A DNA stretch of 23,593 bases from an uncultured Bacteroidales bacterium (GCA_902489445.1 CABTZX010000027.1:1-23593), one strand, 5' to 3'. Positions 14,048-23,534 are shown, numbered from the stretch's first letter. Made by a program: numbers and translations. The notes: generated by a model from the letters alone, not told the origin.

Positions 14048-14815
14048 ATGAAGAAGCTCTTCTTCACTGCCGATGCGCATCTCGGTGCCGCCATCCATAC
14101 GGATCGGCGCGCCGCGGAGCAACGCTTAACCGCTTGGGTGGAATCGGTAGCGGATAGCGCCGAGGCGATCTATTTCCTCGGAGATATGTTTGACTACTGG
14201 CACGAGTGGAAGTATGTGGTCCCGAAGGGGTTTACACGCTTTCTCGGAGCCGTGGCCCGCGTAGCGGATAGCGGCGTTGCCGTACATTTCTTCACCGGTA
14301 ACCACGATGTGTGGATGAAAGGCTACTTTGAGGAGGAGTTGGGAGCAATGGTGCATCACAAAGCGTTGCTGCTGACCGATCGGGGGAAAACGTTCCGTTT
14401 GGCGCACGGAGATGAGGAATACAGAGCTCATTCGCGTAAGGAAGCGCTTTTGTACGATACCTTTCGCAATCCCGTACTGCAAAAGCTCTACGCCGGCTTG
14501 CATCCGCGCTGGTCAACCGTCATAGCCAACCGCTCGTCCGCAAGCAGCCGCAAGCGGCATATTGCCCAAGATTACGCCGTTACCGCCGCACCTCCCGAGG
14601 AGGAGTGGCTTGTGAAGTGGGCGGCGCGAGATGCGTTACGCCATCCCGATACAGACTTTTGGCTCTTTGGGCACCGGCACCGTCTCATTGATTATCCCCT
14701 CGGTAACGGCAAACGCGTGCTTCTTTTGGGGGATTGGATCCGCTACAACTCCTTTGCCGTATGGGACGGCTCCGAGCTATCCCTCCGCACGTTTACGCCA
14801 TCGGAAGGGCAGTAG
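14048..14815 (+). CDS. lpxH: UDP-2,3-diacylglucosamine diphosphatase
   Basis: This 255-residue calcineurin-like metallophosphoesterase hydrolyses UDP-2,3-diacylglucosamine to lipid X and UMP in lipid A synthesis, at the inner face of the cytoplasmic membrane. The metal-binding motifs are all present in order: DAH (Asp9, His11), GDMFDYW (Asp46), GNHD (Asn85, His86), HGD (His120) and GHRH (His209, His211). The GDMFDYWHEW stretch and overall length match LpxH rather than LpxI or LpxG. The C-terminal part has LLLGDWIRYNSFAVWDG, typical of Bacteroidota members. It follows the DUF59 gene by 12 bp, probably in one transcript. Repeat array 3 begins within 10 bp of the stop. Confidence 0.92.
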   Translation: MKKLFFTADAHLGAAIHTDRRAAEQRLTAWVESVADSAEAIYFLGDMFDYWHEWKYVVPKGFTRFLGAVARVADSGVAVHFFTGNHDVWMKGYFEEELGAMVHHKALLLTDRGKTFRLAHGDEEYRAHSRKEALLYDTFRNPVLQKLYAGLHPRWSTVIANRSSASSRKRHIAQDYAVTAAPPEEEWLVKWAARDALRHPDTDFWLFGHRHRLIDYPLGNGKRVLLLGDWIRYNSFAVWDGSELSLRTFTPSEGQ

Positions 14816-14823
14816 TTTTCGAA

Positions 14824-14901
14824 AAGTATATAGGTCTCAAATGAAAGGTATATAGGTTTCGGGTGAAAGGTATATACCTTTGAAGGGAAACTTATATAGG
14901 T
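14824..14901. repeat. 22-bp-period array 3 (four units)
   Basis: Four 12-bp cores start at 14824, 14846, 14868 and 14890, exactly 22 bp apart: AAGTATATAGGT, AGGTATATAGGT, AGGTATATACCT and ACTTATATAGGT. The third is a perfect palindrome. Spacers are CTCAAATGAA, TTCGGGTGAA and TTGAAGGGAA; the first differs from one spacer of array 2 at a single base. The orientation is that of array 1. It sits between lpxH and ruvA. Confidence 0.95.
14875..14882 (+). promoter_or_regulatory. possible ruvA-sprA promoter box inside array 3
   Basis: TACCTTTG here matches the TAnnTTTG box exactly. It is formed by the palindromic third unit plus the next bases and points toward ruvA, 108 bp away. No TTTG lies at the expected -33 distance, so use as a promoter is uncertain. 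Confidence 0.4.
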
Positions 14902-14904
14902 TTT

Positions 14905-14920
14905 TTATAAGTGCTTATAA
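14905..14920. repeat. inverted repeat TTATAAG-TG-CTTATAA upstream of ruvA
   Basis: A perfect 7-bp inverted repeat with a 2-bp centre lies between array 3 and ruvA. A similar TTATAAGG occurs right at the ruvA start (14981-14988). It could be an operator; the short loop and absence of a following T-run argue against a terminator. Confidence 0.4.
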
Positions 14921-14989
14921 GGCGGTAAGGCAACAAACCGAGAGGTATGTGCGTTATAGAGCGTAGAGGAGAAGGACGCATTATAAGGA

Positions 14990-15583
14990 ATGATCGCTTT
15001 TATTGAGGGAGAAATAGCCCGACTCACCCCCACCGGGGTAATTGTGTTGGCAGGAGGCGTGGGCTACGATATAGCCATTACGTTGCCCGATTACAGCTTG
15101 CTTCGCGAAGAAAAGCGGTGCCGGCTTTGGATCACCGAGATTATAACTGATGATGCTTATCGCCTGTTCGGCTTCCTGAGCGAGGAGGCGCAGCTTTTCT
15201 TTGATAAGTTACGCAGCGTATCGGGGGTTGGCCCTGCTACGGCGCGGTTGATACTGAGCAGCTTTTCGCCTGCCGAGCTGGCGGCAGCCATTAACGGCGG
15301 CGCGGTTGAAGTGCTGCAAACGGTCAAGGGGATAGGATTGAAAACGGCACAGCGCATAGTGGTCGATCTGAAAGGAAAGATTGTGCTTTCGGAAGAGATG
15401 GATGGCTCCGGCGCTTCGGCATCCGGTCAAACGGCAAAAATGTACGAAGAGGCGTGCGGTGCGCTTAAAACGCTCGGCTTCCCGGATACAGCCGTCCGAA
15501 AGGCGGTACGGAAAGTTTTGGATGCCAATGCCGCTCTACCGGTGGAACAGGTTATCAAAGAGGCATTAAGGCATTTGTCGTAA
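14990..15583 (+). CDS. ruvA: Holliday junction branch migration protein RuvA
   Basis: This 197-residue protein binds four-way DNA junctions as a tetramer and recruits the RuvB motor. Domain I is an OB fold (MIAFIEGEIARL through about residue 62, with LFGFLSEEAQLFFDKL at its end). Domain II carries two helix-hairpin-helix motifs, SVSGVGPATARLIL at 76-89 and TVKGIGLKTAQRIVVDLKGK at 111-130. A flexible Gly/Ser/Ala linker (about 135-150) leads to domain III, which contacts RuvB, ending in VEQVIKEALRHLS. Length is typical (about 200). ATG at 14990 begins with the usual MI-F--G. It is followed 14 bp later by sprA, a neighbour order that I recall as common in Bacteroidota. ruvB is not in the window. 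Confidence 0.96.
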   Translation: MIAFIEGEIARLTPTGVIVLAGGVGYDIAITLPDYSLLREEKRCRLWITEIITDDAYRLFGFLSEEAQLFFDKLRSVSGVGPATARLILSSFSPAELAAAINGGAVEVLQTVKGIGLKTAQRIVVDLKGKIVLSEEMDGSGASASGQTAKMYEEACGALKTLGFPDTAVRKAVRKVLDANAALPVEQVIKEALRHLS

Positions 15584-15597
15584 GGAATCTTTTCGGG

Positions 15598-18500
15598 ATG
15601 CATTTGAGGCAAAAGGAAGTCAAAAGGTGTATCAGTTTACTCTGCTTCTTGGGGGTAGTGTTGCTCTCCTTTTTGCCGGCAAAAGCGCAGAGCGACTCAA
15701 TTCAAGGCCGTGTAGTGCCGCCTCGCAATAAAGAGGAAGTGGAGGCGCAACCGCTCATCGACCTCAAGCTCCCCACGCAGCTCAAAAGCGGCTTTATATA
15801 CGATGCCGCCACCGGTAAGTACCTTTTTGTCACTACGCTAAACGGGAAACGGATTGGCACACCTATTGCATATACACAAGAGGAGTACCTCGCTTACCTT
15901 AAACGGAACGAAAATGTACACTACTTTAGGGATAAAGAGCGAGAGGAAGCCGCCCAAGAGGGCAAAAAGCAGTTTAACCCGTTCGATTTTGGCTTCGAAT
16001 TGGGACCGGCAGAGCGTGTTTTCGGGCCCGGAGGCGTAAAGGTACGCACACAAGGCTCCGCCGAGTTGCTCTTCAGCGCCAAAACGAATGCCACGGATAA
16101 TCCCTCGCTTCCCGAGCATGCCCGTAAGCATACCTATTTTGACTTTGACGAAAAAATACAAGCCAACGTACAGGCATCGGTGGGCAGTAAGCTCAACTTC
16201 AACCTGAACTACAACACGGAAACGACGTTCGATTTCGATGCGCGCAAGCTAAAACTTGCCTACGAGGGCGAAGAGGACGATATCGTTAAATTGGTAGAGG
16301 CGGGCAGTGTGGCACTACATCCGCAGAATTCGCTCATACAGGGGGGTGCTTCGCTGTTCGGAATCCATACGAAGTTACAGTTTGGCAAGTTGGATTTGAG
16401 TTTGGTCGTTAGCCAGCAGGAAGCGGAAACAAAGCGCGTTTCATCGCAGGGTGGGGTACAAACAACACCGTTTGAGTTTTCCGCCAATCAATATGATGAG
16501 GGACGGCACTTTTTCCTCTCCAAATGGTTCTACGATCATTACGACGAAGCACTGAAAACGCTTCCCTACATATCCGGTGGCGTGGTTATTAACCGCGTGG
16601 AAGTGTGGGTAACCAATAAACGCGGACGATTTGACAATGCGCGCAACATAGTGGCATTCAGCGACCTTGCCGAAGCAGGCAAAACGTATAATTCGCGCTG
16701 GACGCGAACCGGTGATATGCCGGCAAACGATGCCAACTCGCTATACCAAACGATGATCGGTATGCCTGCGCTTAGGCGCATCGAACAGGTAACGCAAACG
16801 CTTTCGCCTATACTTGAGGGCGGTACGGAATACGAAAAGCTGGAAAGCGCACGCCTGCTCGCTCCATCCGAATATACGCTGAACGCCTCATTGGGCTATA
16901 TTTCGCTCAACGCCAAACTGAACGGCGACGAGGTGCTCGCGGTAGCATTTGAATATACCTATCGGGGGAAGGTCTATCAGGTGGGGGAATTTAGTACGGA
17001 TCGCCCCGATAACGGTAGCGAAACGCTCTTTGTTAAATTGGTTAAAGGAACCAAGATGACACCGGCATCGCCCTACTGGCGGCTGATGATGCGTAACGTA
17101 TATGCTTTGGGCGCAAATGTACAGGGATTGACAAAAGAACGCTTCCGTTTGGACATTCTGTACCGAAGCGACAGCACCGGCATAGCACTGCCTTATATAA
17201 CCGAAAGCCCCATAAAGGGACAACTACTGGTCAAATCGCTCGAGATGGACCGCTTAGATAGCCGAAACGAACGTTATCCCGATGGCGTTTTTGACTATGT
17301 GGAAGGTTATACGGTCAATAGCCGTCGCGGATGGATCTACTTCTCTACCGTAGAGCCTTTCGGGAAAACGCTTGCCGATAAAATAGGCGACCCGGCTCTG
17401 GCGGATAAGTATGTATACCGAGCCATATACGACACAACGGCTAATGCGGCAAGGGAAGTTGCCGAAAAAGATAAGTTTTTGCTGAAAGGCGAGTACAAAG
17501 CGTCGCAAAGCGGACAGATTTCGCTCGGTGCAATGGGGGTTACGCCCGGATCGGTACGTGTAACCGCCGGCGGTGCCGTATTGACCGAAAATGTGGACTA
17601 TACCGTAAACTACGCAATGGGTACGGTAACCATTATCAACGAATCCATCCTTTCGAGCGGTACCCGCGTGGATGTGTCGTTAGAGAATAAGGGATTCCTC
17701 AATTTGCAGCGCAAAACGATGCTCGGAGCGGATCTAAACTACCACTTTACCAAAGATTTTACGCTCGGAGCTACCGCTATGTATCTTAGCGAAATGCCGC
17801 TAACGACCAAAACGACTATCGGTGACGAATCGATGCGAAACTTCCTTTGGGGCGCCAATCTGAGCTATCGAACCAAGTGGCAGGGATTGACCAATTTGCT
17901 GGACAAAATACCTTTCCTTAATCTAACCAAACCGAGCGAAATTGCAATTAATGCTGAGTTTGCCCACCTGATACCGGGGCATTATGAAGGCAGATACGCC
18001 AAAGGGTATAGTTATATCGATGACTTCGAATCGTCGCAAGGGCAAATTGATCTAAAAAATCCCTATGCCTGGACGCTCGCCTCTACTCCTTTTCAGGATA
18101 CGCCTAATCCGCTTTTCCCGGAAGCTTCATTCACTAACGATGTGCGTTACGGAGAGCATCGCGCCCTTTTGGCTTGGTTTTACATCGATCCGATACTCAA
18201 CCGGAGCCGCTCCTCCATGTTGCCCTCCTATATTCGCAATGATCCGGATTATCTGAGCAATCACTATTCGCGCGAAGTGAGTATGCTGGAGTTGTTCCCC
18301 TATAGGGATTACAATCAGGCTCAGCTTAGCTATCTGCAAACATTCAACGTAAGTTACTACCCCGCCGAACGCGGGCCGTACAATCTTAACTATACGGATC
18401 TGCTTCCGGACGGCACATTTGCCAATCCCGACCGGAACTGGGGCGGCATAATGCGCAAAATTGATCAGAGCGACTTCGAAGCCGCCAACATCGAGTATAT

Positions 18501-21500
18501 TGAGTTTTGGCTGATGGATCCCTTTATCTACAACAGGGAAACCACTTCCGGCGGCGAACTGTACCTCAATTTGGGGGAAATCAGCGAAGATATCCTCAAA
18601 GATGGGCTAAAGTACTTCGAAAACGGTATGCCCCTCAACGACGATGCCAAGGCAACGCGCACTACCGTTTGGGGAAAGGTGCCCACGAGGCAGGCATCCG
18701 GTTACGCGTTTGATAACTCGCCCGGAGCACGCGCCAAGCAAGATGTGGGGCTTAACGGCTTAAATGATGAGGAAGAAGCCGCCTTCCCCGCTTACGTTGA
18801 ATATTTACAAGGATTGCGTAGTAAGATTTCCGCCGAAACGGCAAAACGATGGAAGAGCAATCCGATGAGCCCCTTTACCGATCCCGCCGGTGATAACTTC
18901 AAGCATTATCGTAATAAGGATTGGGACGAAGAGCGCGCCCCCATCCTCGATCGCTACCGATATTTTAACGGCGTGCAGGGAAATAGTGCCGAAGCTAAGG
19001 ATGCCGCCGAAGCGTACAGTATAGCCTCACGCGTAATGCCTGATGTGGAAGACGTCAATCAGGATAATACGCTGAACGAAAACGAAAGCTATTTTCAATA
19101 CCATATTGTACTTCGGCCGGACCGCCTCGCCGTGGGGCAGAATTACATCACCGATGTACGCTCCACCGCGGTTACCCTTGCTAACGGAAAGAAGGAATCG
19201 GTCAATTGGTATCAATTCAAAATTCCGCTCAAGGAATACGAAGCTGCCATCGGAGGTATAGCGGATTTCAAAAGTATTCGCTTTATGCGCCTTTTCCTCA
19301 CCGGGTTCAAGGAAGCAACGCATCTTCGCTTCGGTACGTTTAAGTTGGTACGGGGCGAATGGCGCTCCTACGATCGTGAGCTGCACGATCCCAATGTAAC
19401 GCCCATCTCCAAGGGAACCCTTGAAGTAAGTACGGTCAATATTGAGGAAAACGGCGATCGCCAACCGATTAACTATGTACTTCCGCCTACCGTTACGCGC
19501 AGTCTTGATCCCGCACAGGCTCAAGCCACGCAACAAAACGAACAATCCCTCAGTTTGCGCATCCGTAGCCTTTCGCCCGCCGATGCCCGTGCCATATACC
19601 GCAATATGGGGCTCGATCTGAGGCGATATAAGCGTTTGGAGCTTTTTGTGCACGGCGAAGCTCTTTTAGATGACGATACGCAAACCGAGAACGGTGACCT
19701 ATCCGTATTTATCCGCCTCGGTAGTGATTACCGCAACAATTATTACGAATATGCTGTTCCGCTATCCCTTACGCCCTACGGAGTGTATAGTAGCGACTTG
19801 GCTCAGGATCGCGCCGCCGTATGGCCTGCTGCGAACAAAATCCAATTCCCCTTTAAGCAGCTAACCGATCTGAAGATAGCCCGCAACAGCCATGTTTCCA
19901 CCGGTGGTGCCGATTATTACAAACGCTACTCGGCGCCCGATGAGGGAAATCCTGCCAACACCATTTCTATTGTGGGCAATCCGTCCCTCTCCAACGTAAA
20001 AACCATAATGATTGGCGTACGCAATAACTCGGGTAAGGTGAAAAGTGCCGAAGTATGGGTCAACGAACTGAGGCTGAGCGATTACCAGGAGCACGGCGGA
20101 TGGGCGGCCAACACCGATGTACAAGTGCAACTGAGCGACTGGGGCAGCTTTAACGCTCGTGGCGTAGTGCAAACCGCCGGCTTCGGTGCTCTGGACCAGA
20201 CCCTCTCCCAACGCCGTCTGGAGGATTTACGCCAGGTAAACCTCTCCACACGTTTGGAGTTGGGACGGTTCTTCCCCGAAAAGGCTGCCGTAAGCATACC
20301 TTTCTACTATGCCTACAACGATGAGCAAATCACGCCTCAATACAATCCTTTGGACGAGGACCTCCTCCTGAAGGATGCACTGAAGGGAGCGCCCTCCAAG
20401 CAACAGCGCGATTCCATTTTGGTACATTCCGTTACGCGGACCCGGGTGCACAGCATCTCTCTTTCCAACGTACACGTCGGGATAAAGAGCAAAACGCCGA
20501 TGCCTTACGACCCCGCCAACTTCAGCGTATCCTATGCCCTGAACAAAACAGACCATCATACGCCCGAACTGACCTACGACAATCGGCGCGATTGGCAGTT
20601 CTCCGCTACGTACGACTACCAGCCCGTGGTGCCGCCGCTCAAGCCGTTCGGGTGGATTAAGGCTAAGGATCCTCAACTGAAGGCACTTCAATCCTACCGT
20701 ATCAATTGGCTTCCCTCCAAAATCAATCTTTCCAGCTCTCTGCTTCGTAACTACAACGAGCAGCAGGTACGCAACTATATTCCCGGAATAGGCGATGCGG
20801 CGCCCATGCCCGCAACCTTTGTGCGCGATTTCGTTTGGAACCGCGCGTTCACCCTGAACTGGAACCTAACTGATGATATACAATTTTCATTCCAAAGCGG
20901 AACCAATGCCCGAATTGAAGAACCCAACGTACAGGTGAACCGACGGCTCAACCCCGATGCGTGGGGCGTATGGCGCGATTCCGTTAATCAGAGCATCCGC
21001 CAACTTGGCCTACCGATGAAGTACGATCAGCGCGCCTCCCTCAACTGGAAGCTGCCCATTTCGCTCATTCCCTATATGAGTTGGGTTACCGCTAACGTCA
21101 ATTATACCGGTACCTACAATTGGGATCGCGGCGCCATTTTGTCCGACGATAACCAGATGGGCAACCTCATCCGCAACGATCTTCGCTTAGAGGGCAATGC
21201 AACCCTTGCGTTCAATTCGCTCTATGCCCTTATTCCTTATCTGGCTAACGTGGATAAGCGCATTTCCGCAATAGGGCAATCCTACCAAACAAGCTCGCGC
21301 CGAAGCCGCTTCAATAGGGCACAAGGCACCGAAAACAGCTATTCCGCACGGATGCAAAACCCCACTAAGCCTCGTCGGTTTGAGCAAACCGTTACCCTTT
21401 CCACCGATAGCGTTACCACTATTCGGCACGGCCTCGGCAGCAAAAAGATACGTATTTCCGCTACCGATTCGCTCGGCAGGCGCTACACGATCAAATATAA

Positions 21501-23070
21501 GGTTAAGGACGCCCAAACCATCCAAATCACCAATCGGGATAGTGCTAAGCTCAAGTTGACTATCGCCGATGCGACCAAACGCAATGCCGCCGGCAACGAA
21601 ACTGCCCGCTTTACCGATTTTTTGGTCTATCCGCTGATGATGCTTAAGGATGTACAGGTTAGTTATAGTAGGAACCAGGGCTTCAATCTGCCCGGATTCC
21701 TCCCTGCCGTACGTGCCGCCGGCGGACAAGCGGCTGCCTCGCCCGGATTAGCCCCCGGCTTGGATTTTGCTTTCGGCTTTGTGGATCACAACTGGATTGA
21801 GCGAGCTGCCGAACGCGGTTGGCTAACCACCGCTCAGGATAATGTGCGCCCCTCCGCCTATACACAAAGTGAGAACTTCTCCCTCCGCGTATCTTTAGAG
21901 CCGATAAAGGAGCTACGCATCACGCTAAACGCGCTGCGGAACGATACGCGCCGCGAGGAAACGCAATACGTTTTCTCCGGTATGCCGCGCACCTTTGGCG
22001 GTAGTTTTACCATGACTACCGTAGGGTTTAAGCACTTTTTCTTCACGCCCAACGGCAACAGTGGCTACTCGTCGCCCAACTTCGATAACCTTTTGGCATA
22101 TCGAAGCATTATGCGGGCCCGAATTGCCGATGCCTACCGTCAAGCCGGTGCCACCAACGTAACTGCTGTTCGCGAGAATGGAGCCGATGTGCTGATCCCC
22201 GCTTTCCTTGCCGCCTACACCTCTGCGTCGCCCGAGCGGGTGGCGCTAACGCCGTTCCCCGCCTTTTCCGCGCTATTGCCCAACTGGACCATTAACTACA
22301 CCGGTCTGAACCTTATTCCCGGCTTCGACAAAGTGTTCCGTAATTTCTCCCTGAGCCATAACTATACCGCCACCTATTCCGTGGGCGGCTATAGCTCGTT
22401 CCTCGGCTGGAAACCCCTTAGCGAAGGCAATGAGCTGGGATTTGTGCAACGCGTTGCTCCTACCGATCCGAATGCGTCCGGCACACAGGAGCTGATCCCC
22501 TCCATGCCTTACGATATTCCCTCGGTTACGTTCCAGGAAGGGTTCAATCCGCTTATAGGCGTTGAAGTAGCGCTCACAAACGGAATAACCGCTTCGGCGC
22601 GATGGAACAGGCGCAGAGCCGTAACCCTTAACCTGACCGCCGTTCAGCTGATGGAGAATAACGCCAACGAACTGACCGCCTCGCTGAGCTACAAAGTGGA
22701 CGATGCCGCTAAGCTGTTCGGCATAAAAAAGCGTAACCGCACCACGCGCCCTCGGACCAACGGCAAATCCGCTTCCGGCAATAACAACCAACAGTTGTTC
22801 GCTTCCGGTGGTAGTATGACGCTTCGCGCCGACTATACCTATAACCGCAGTAGTATGCTGATCCGCAAGATTCAGGATAACTTCACGCAGGCTACGAACG
22901 GCAATATTGCCCAAACGCTCAAGCTGAGTGCCGATTATGCGCTTAGCCGTATGCTTACCCTGCGTGCCTTCTTCGATTGGAACATCAACCATCCGCTGGT
23001 CAGCAGCGCCTCCTTCCCGACGCGCAACACCAACTTCGGCGTTGCCCTCCGCATCAACCTCACCCAATAA
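15598..23070 (+). CDS. sprA: type IX secretion outer-membrane translocon protein SprA (Sov)
   Basis: This 2490-residue protein is SprA (Sov in Porphyromonas gingivalis), the giant beta-barrel pore through which type IX secretion clients cross the outer membrane. A signal peptide ends near AKAQ (about residue 31). The N-terminal region has the family pattern KSGFIYDAATGKYLFV and then IAYTQEEYLAYL with YFRDK. The rest is long beta-rich sequence with many aromatic strands, ending in TNFGVALRINLTQ, a barrel-closing strand. Length agrees with known members (about 2,400-2,500). The frame is open throughout, with no frameshift or stop. It starts 14 bp after ruvA, so the two are probably co-transcribed. 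No other secretion component or client with a sorting domain is seen here. No clear terminator follows. Confidence 0.95.
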   Translation: MHLRQKEVKRCISLLCFLGVVLLSFLPAKAQSDSIQGRVVPPRNKEEVEAQPLIDLKLPTQLKSGFIYDAATGKYLFVTTLNGKRIGTPIAYTQEEYLAYLKRNENVHYFRDKEREEAAQEGKKQFNPFDFGFELGPAERVFGPGGVKVRTQGSAELLFSAKTNATDNPSLPEHARKHTYFDFDEKIQANVQASVGSKLNFNLNYNTETTFDFDARKLKLAYEGEEDDIVKLVEAGSVALHPQNSLIQGGASLFGIHTKLQFGKLDLSLVVSQQEAETKRVSSQGGVQTTPFEFSANQYDEGRHFFLSKWFYDHYDEALKTLPYISGGVVINRVEVWVTNKRGRFDNARNIVAFSDLAEAGKTYNSRWTRTGDMPANDANSLYQTMIGMPALRRIEQVTQTLSPILEGGTEYEKLESARLLAPSEYTLNASLGYISLNAKLNGDEVLAVAFEYTYRGKVYQVGEFSTDRPDNGSETLFVKLVKGTKMTPASPYWRLMMRNVYALGANVQGLTKERFRLDILYRSDSTGIALPYITESPIKGQLLVKSLEMDRLDSRNERYPDGVFDYVEGYTVNSRRGWIYFSTVEPFGKTLADKIGDPALADKYVYRAIYDTTANAAREVAEKDKFLLKGEYKASQSGQISLGAMGVTPGSVRVTAGGAVLTENVDYTVNYAMGTVTIINESILSSGTRVDVSLENKGFLNLQRKTMLGADLNYHFTKDFTLGATAMYLSEMPLTTKTTIGDESMRNFLWGANLSYRTKWQGLTNLLDKIPFLNLTKPSEIAINAEFAHLIPGHYEGRYAKGYSYIDDFESSQGQIDLKNPYAWTLASTPFQDTPNPLFPEASFTNDVRYGEHRALLAWFYIDPILNRSRSSMLPSYIRNDPDYLSNHYSREVSMLELFPYRDYNQAQLSYLQTFNVSYYPAERGPYNLNYTDLLPDGTFANPDRNWGGIMRKIDQSDFEAANIEYIEFWLMDPFIYNRETTSGGELYLNLGEISEDILKDGLKYFENGMPLNDDAKATRTTVWGKVPTRQASGYAFDNSPGARAKQDVGLNGLNDEEEAAFPAYVEYLQGLRSKISAETAKRWKSNPMSPFTDPAGDNFKHYRNKDWDEERAPILDRYRYFNGVQGNSAEAKDAAEAYSIASRVMPDVEDVNQDNTLNENESYFQYHIVLRPDRLAVGQNYITDVRSTAVTLANGKKESVNWYQFKIPLKEYEAAIGGIADFKSIRFMRLFLTGFKEATHLRFGTFKLVRGEWRSYDRELHDPNVTPISKGTLEVSTVNIEENGDRQPINYVLPPTVTRSLDPAQAQATQQNEQSLSLRIRSLSPADARAIYRNMGLDLRRYKRLELFVHGEALLDDDTQTENGDLSVFIRLGSDYRNNYYEYAVPLSLTPYGVYSSDLAQDRAAVWPAANKIQFPFKQLTDLKIARNSHVSTGGADYYKRYSAPDEGNPANTISIVGNPSLSNVKTIMIGVRNNSGKVKSAEVWVNELRLSDYQEHGGWAANTDVQVQLSDWGSFNARGVVQTAGFGALDQTLSQRRLEDLRQVNLSTRLELGRFFPEKAAVSIPFYYAYNDEQITPQYNPLDEDLLLKDALKGAPSKQQRDSILVHSVTRTRVHSISLSNVHVGIKSKTPMPYDPANFSVSYALNKTDHHTPELTYDNRRDWQFSATYDYQPVVPPLKPFGWIKAKDPQLKALQSYRINWLPSKINLSSSLLRNYNEQQVRNYIPGIGDAAPMPATFVRDFVWNRAFTLNWNLTDDIQFSFQSGTNARIEEPNVQVNRRLNPDAWGVWRDSVNQSIRQLGLPMKYDQRASLNWKLPISLIPYMSWVTANVNYTGTYNWDRGAILSDDNQMGNLIRNDLRLEGNATLAFNSLYALIPYLANVDKRISAIGQSYQTSSRRSRFNRAQGTENSYSARMQNPTKPRRFEQTVTLSTDSVTTIRHGLGSKKIRISATDSLGRRYTIKYKVKDAQTIQITNRDSAKLKLTIADATKRNAAGNETARFTDFLVYPLMMLKDVQVSYSRNQGFNLPGFLPAVRAAGGQAAASPGLAPGLDFAFGFVDHNWIERAAERGWLTTAQDNVRPSAYTQSENFSLRVSLEPIKELRITLNALRNDTRREETQYVFSGMPRTFGGSFTMTTVGFKHFFFTPNGNSGYSSPNFDNLLAYRSIMRARIADAYRQAGATNVTAVRENGADVLIPAFLAAYTSASPERVALTPFPAFSALLPNWTINYTGLNLIPGFDKVFRNFSLSHNYTATYSVGGYSSFLGWKPLSEGNELGFVQRVAPTDPNASGTQELIPSMPYDIPSVTFQEGFNPLIGVEVALTNGITASARWNRRRAVTLNLTAVQLMENNANELTASLSYKVDDAAKLFGIKKRNRTTRPRTNGKSASGNNNQQLFASGGSMTLRADYTYNRSSMLIRKIQDNFTQATNGNIAQTLKLSADYALSRMLTLRAFFDWNINHPLVSSASFPTRNTNFGVALRINLTQ

Positions 23071-23161
23071 CCCTCCTCTCGTGGGGGCGCTATGGGGGGT
23101 GAGCGTTTACATATGTCAAAGAACGCTGTTCCTCGGGGTGGCGCATCCGCACCGTCGCACT

Positions 23162-23430
23162 AACCATCCGCAGCTGCTTACCATCCACTGTCGCTAACAG
23201 TCTGTTGATGTAATAACCAACTGATGCTAACCATCCGTGGAGGATATCCATCCGCTGACGCTAACGACCGGTAGATGCTAATAACCAGCCGGTGTTCACC
23301 ATTCGTGGAGGTTACTCATCCGCTGACGCTAACTGCCTGTTGATGTAATAATCAACCGGTGCTAACCATTCGCGGAGGATACTCATCCGCTGATGTAATA
23401 ATCAGCCGGTGGTAATGCCCGTTGGTGCTT
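23162..23430. repeat. 67-bp tandem repeat with conserved hairpin (four units)
   Basis: Units of 67-68 bp start at about 23162, 23229, 23297 and 23364, each opening with ACCATYCG. Units 2-4 then have GGAGG and CATCCGCTGA. The fourth has lost about 20 bp internally. Each of units 1, 3 and 4 carries a small hairpin around loop GTAATA: GTTGAT/ACCAAC (23204), GTTGAT/ATCAAC (23339) and GCTGAT/ATCAGC (23389). The stretch 23071-23161, before the array, shows no gene and no clear sprA terminator, only a degenerate partial unit near 23140. Confidence 0.85.
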
Positions 23431-23504
23431 TTGCCCCGAGGCGATAACACGCTGCCGGAGCTCGCTTGCTCCGCGCGGCTAACGCCTATTCCCGGAGGAA
23501 CGAT

Positions 23505-23533
23505 GCAAAGGTACCACACGGCATACCCCCCAA
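23505..23533 (-). promoter_or_regulatory. minus-strand promoter box reading toward sprA 3' end
   Basis: The minus strand reads TACCTTTGCATCG at 23513-23501, an exact TAnnTTTG match with the same flank as the rpsA promoter. A TTG lies 17 bp upstream (23533-23531) at the edge of the 10-bp array. Transcription would run left through the 67-bp repeats toward the 3' end of sprA. No minus-strand gene is seen there, so any product would be noncoding or antisense. A strong hairpin, CGGAGC/GCTCCG, lies near 23458-23476 without a T-run. Confidence 0.5.
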
Positions 23534-23534
23534 G

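Noticed and set aside
22273..23067. 264-codon minus-strand frame opposite the sprA 3' end
   Set aside because: It mirrors sprA codons, and the real barrel sequence of sprA accounts for the region. An antisense RNA is possible, a protein is not supported.
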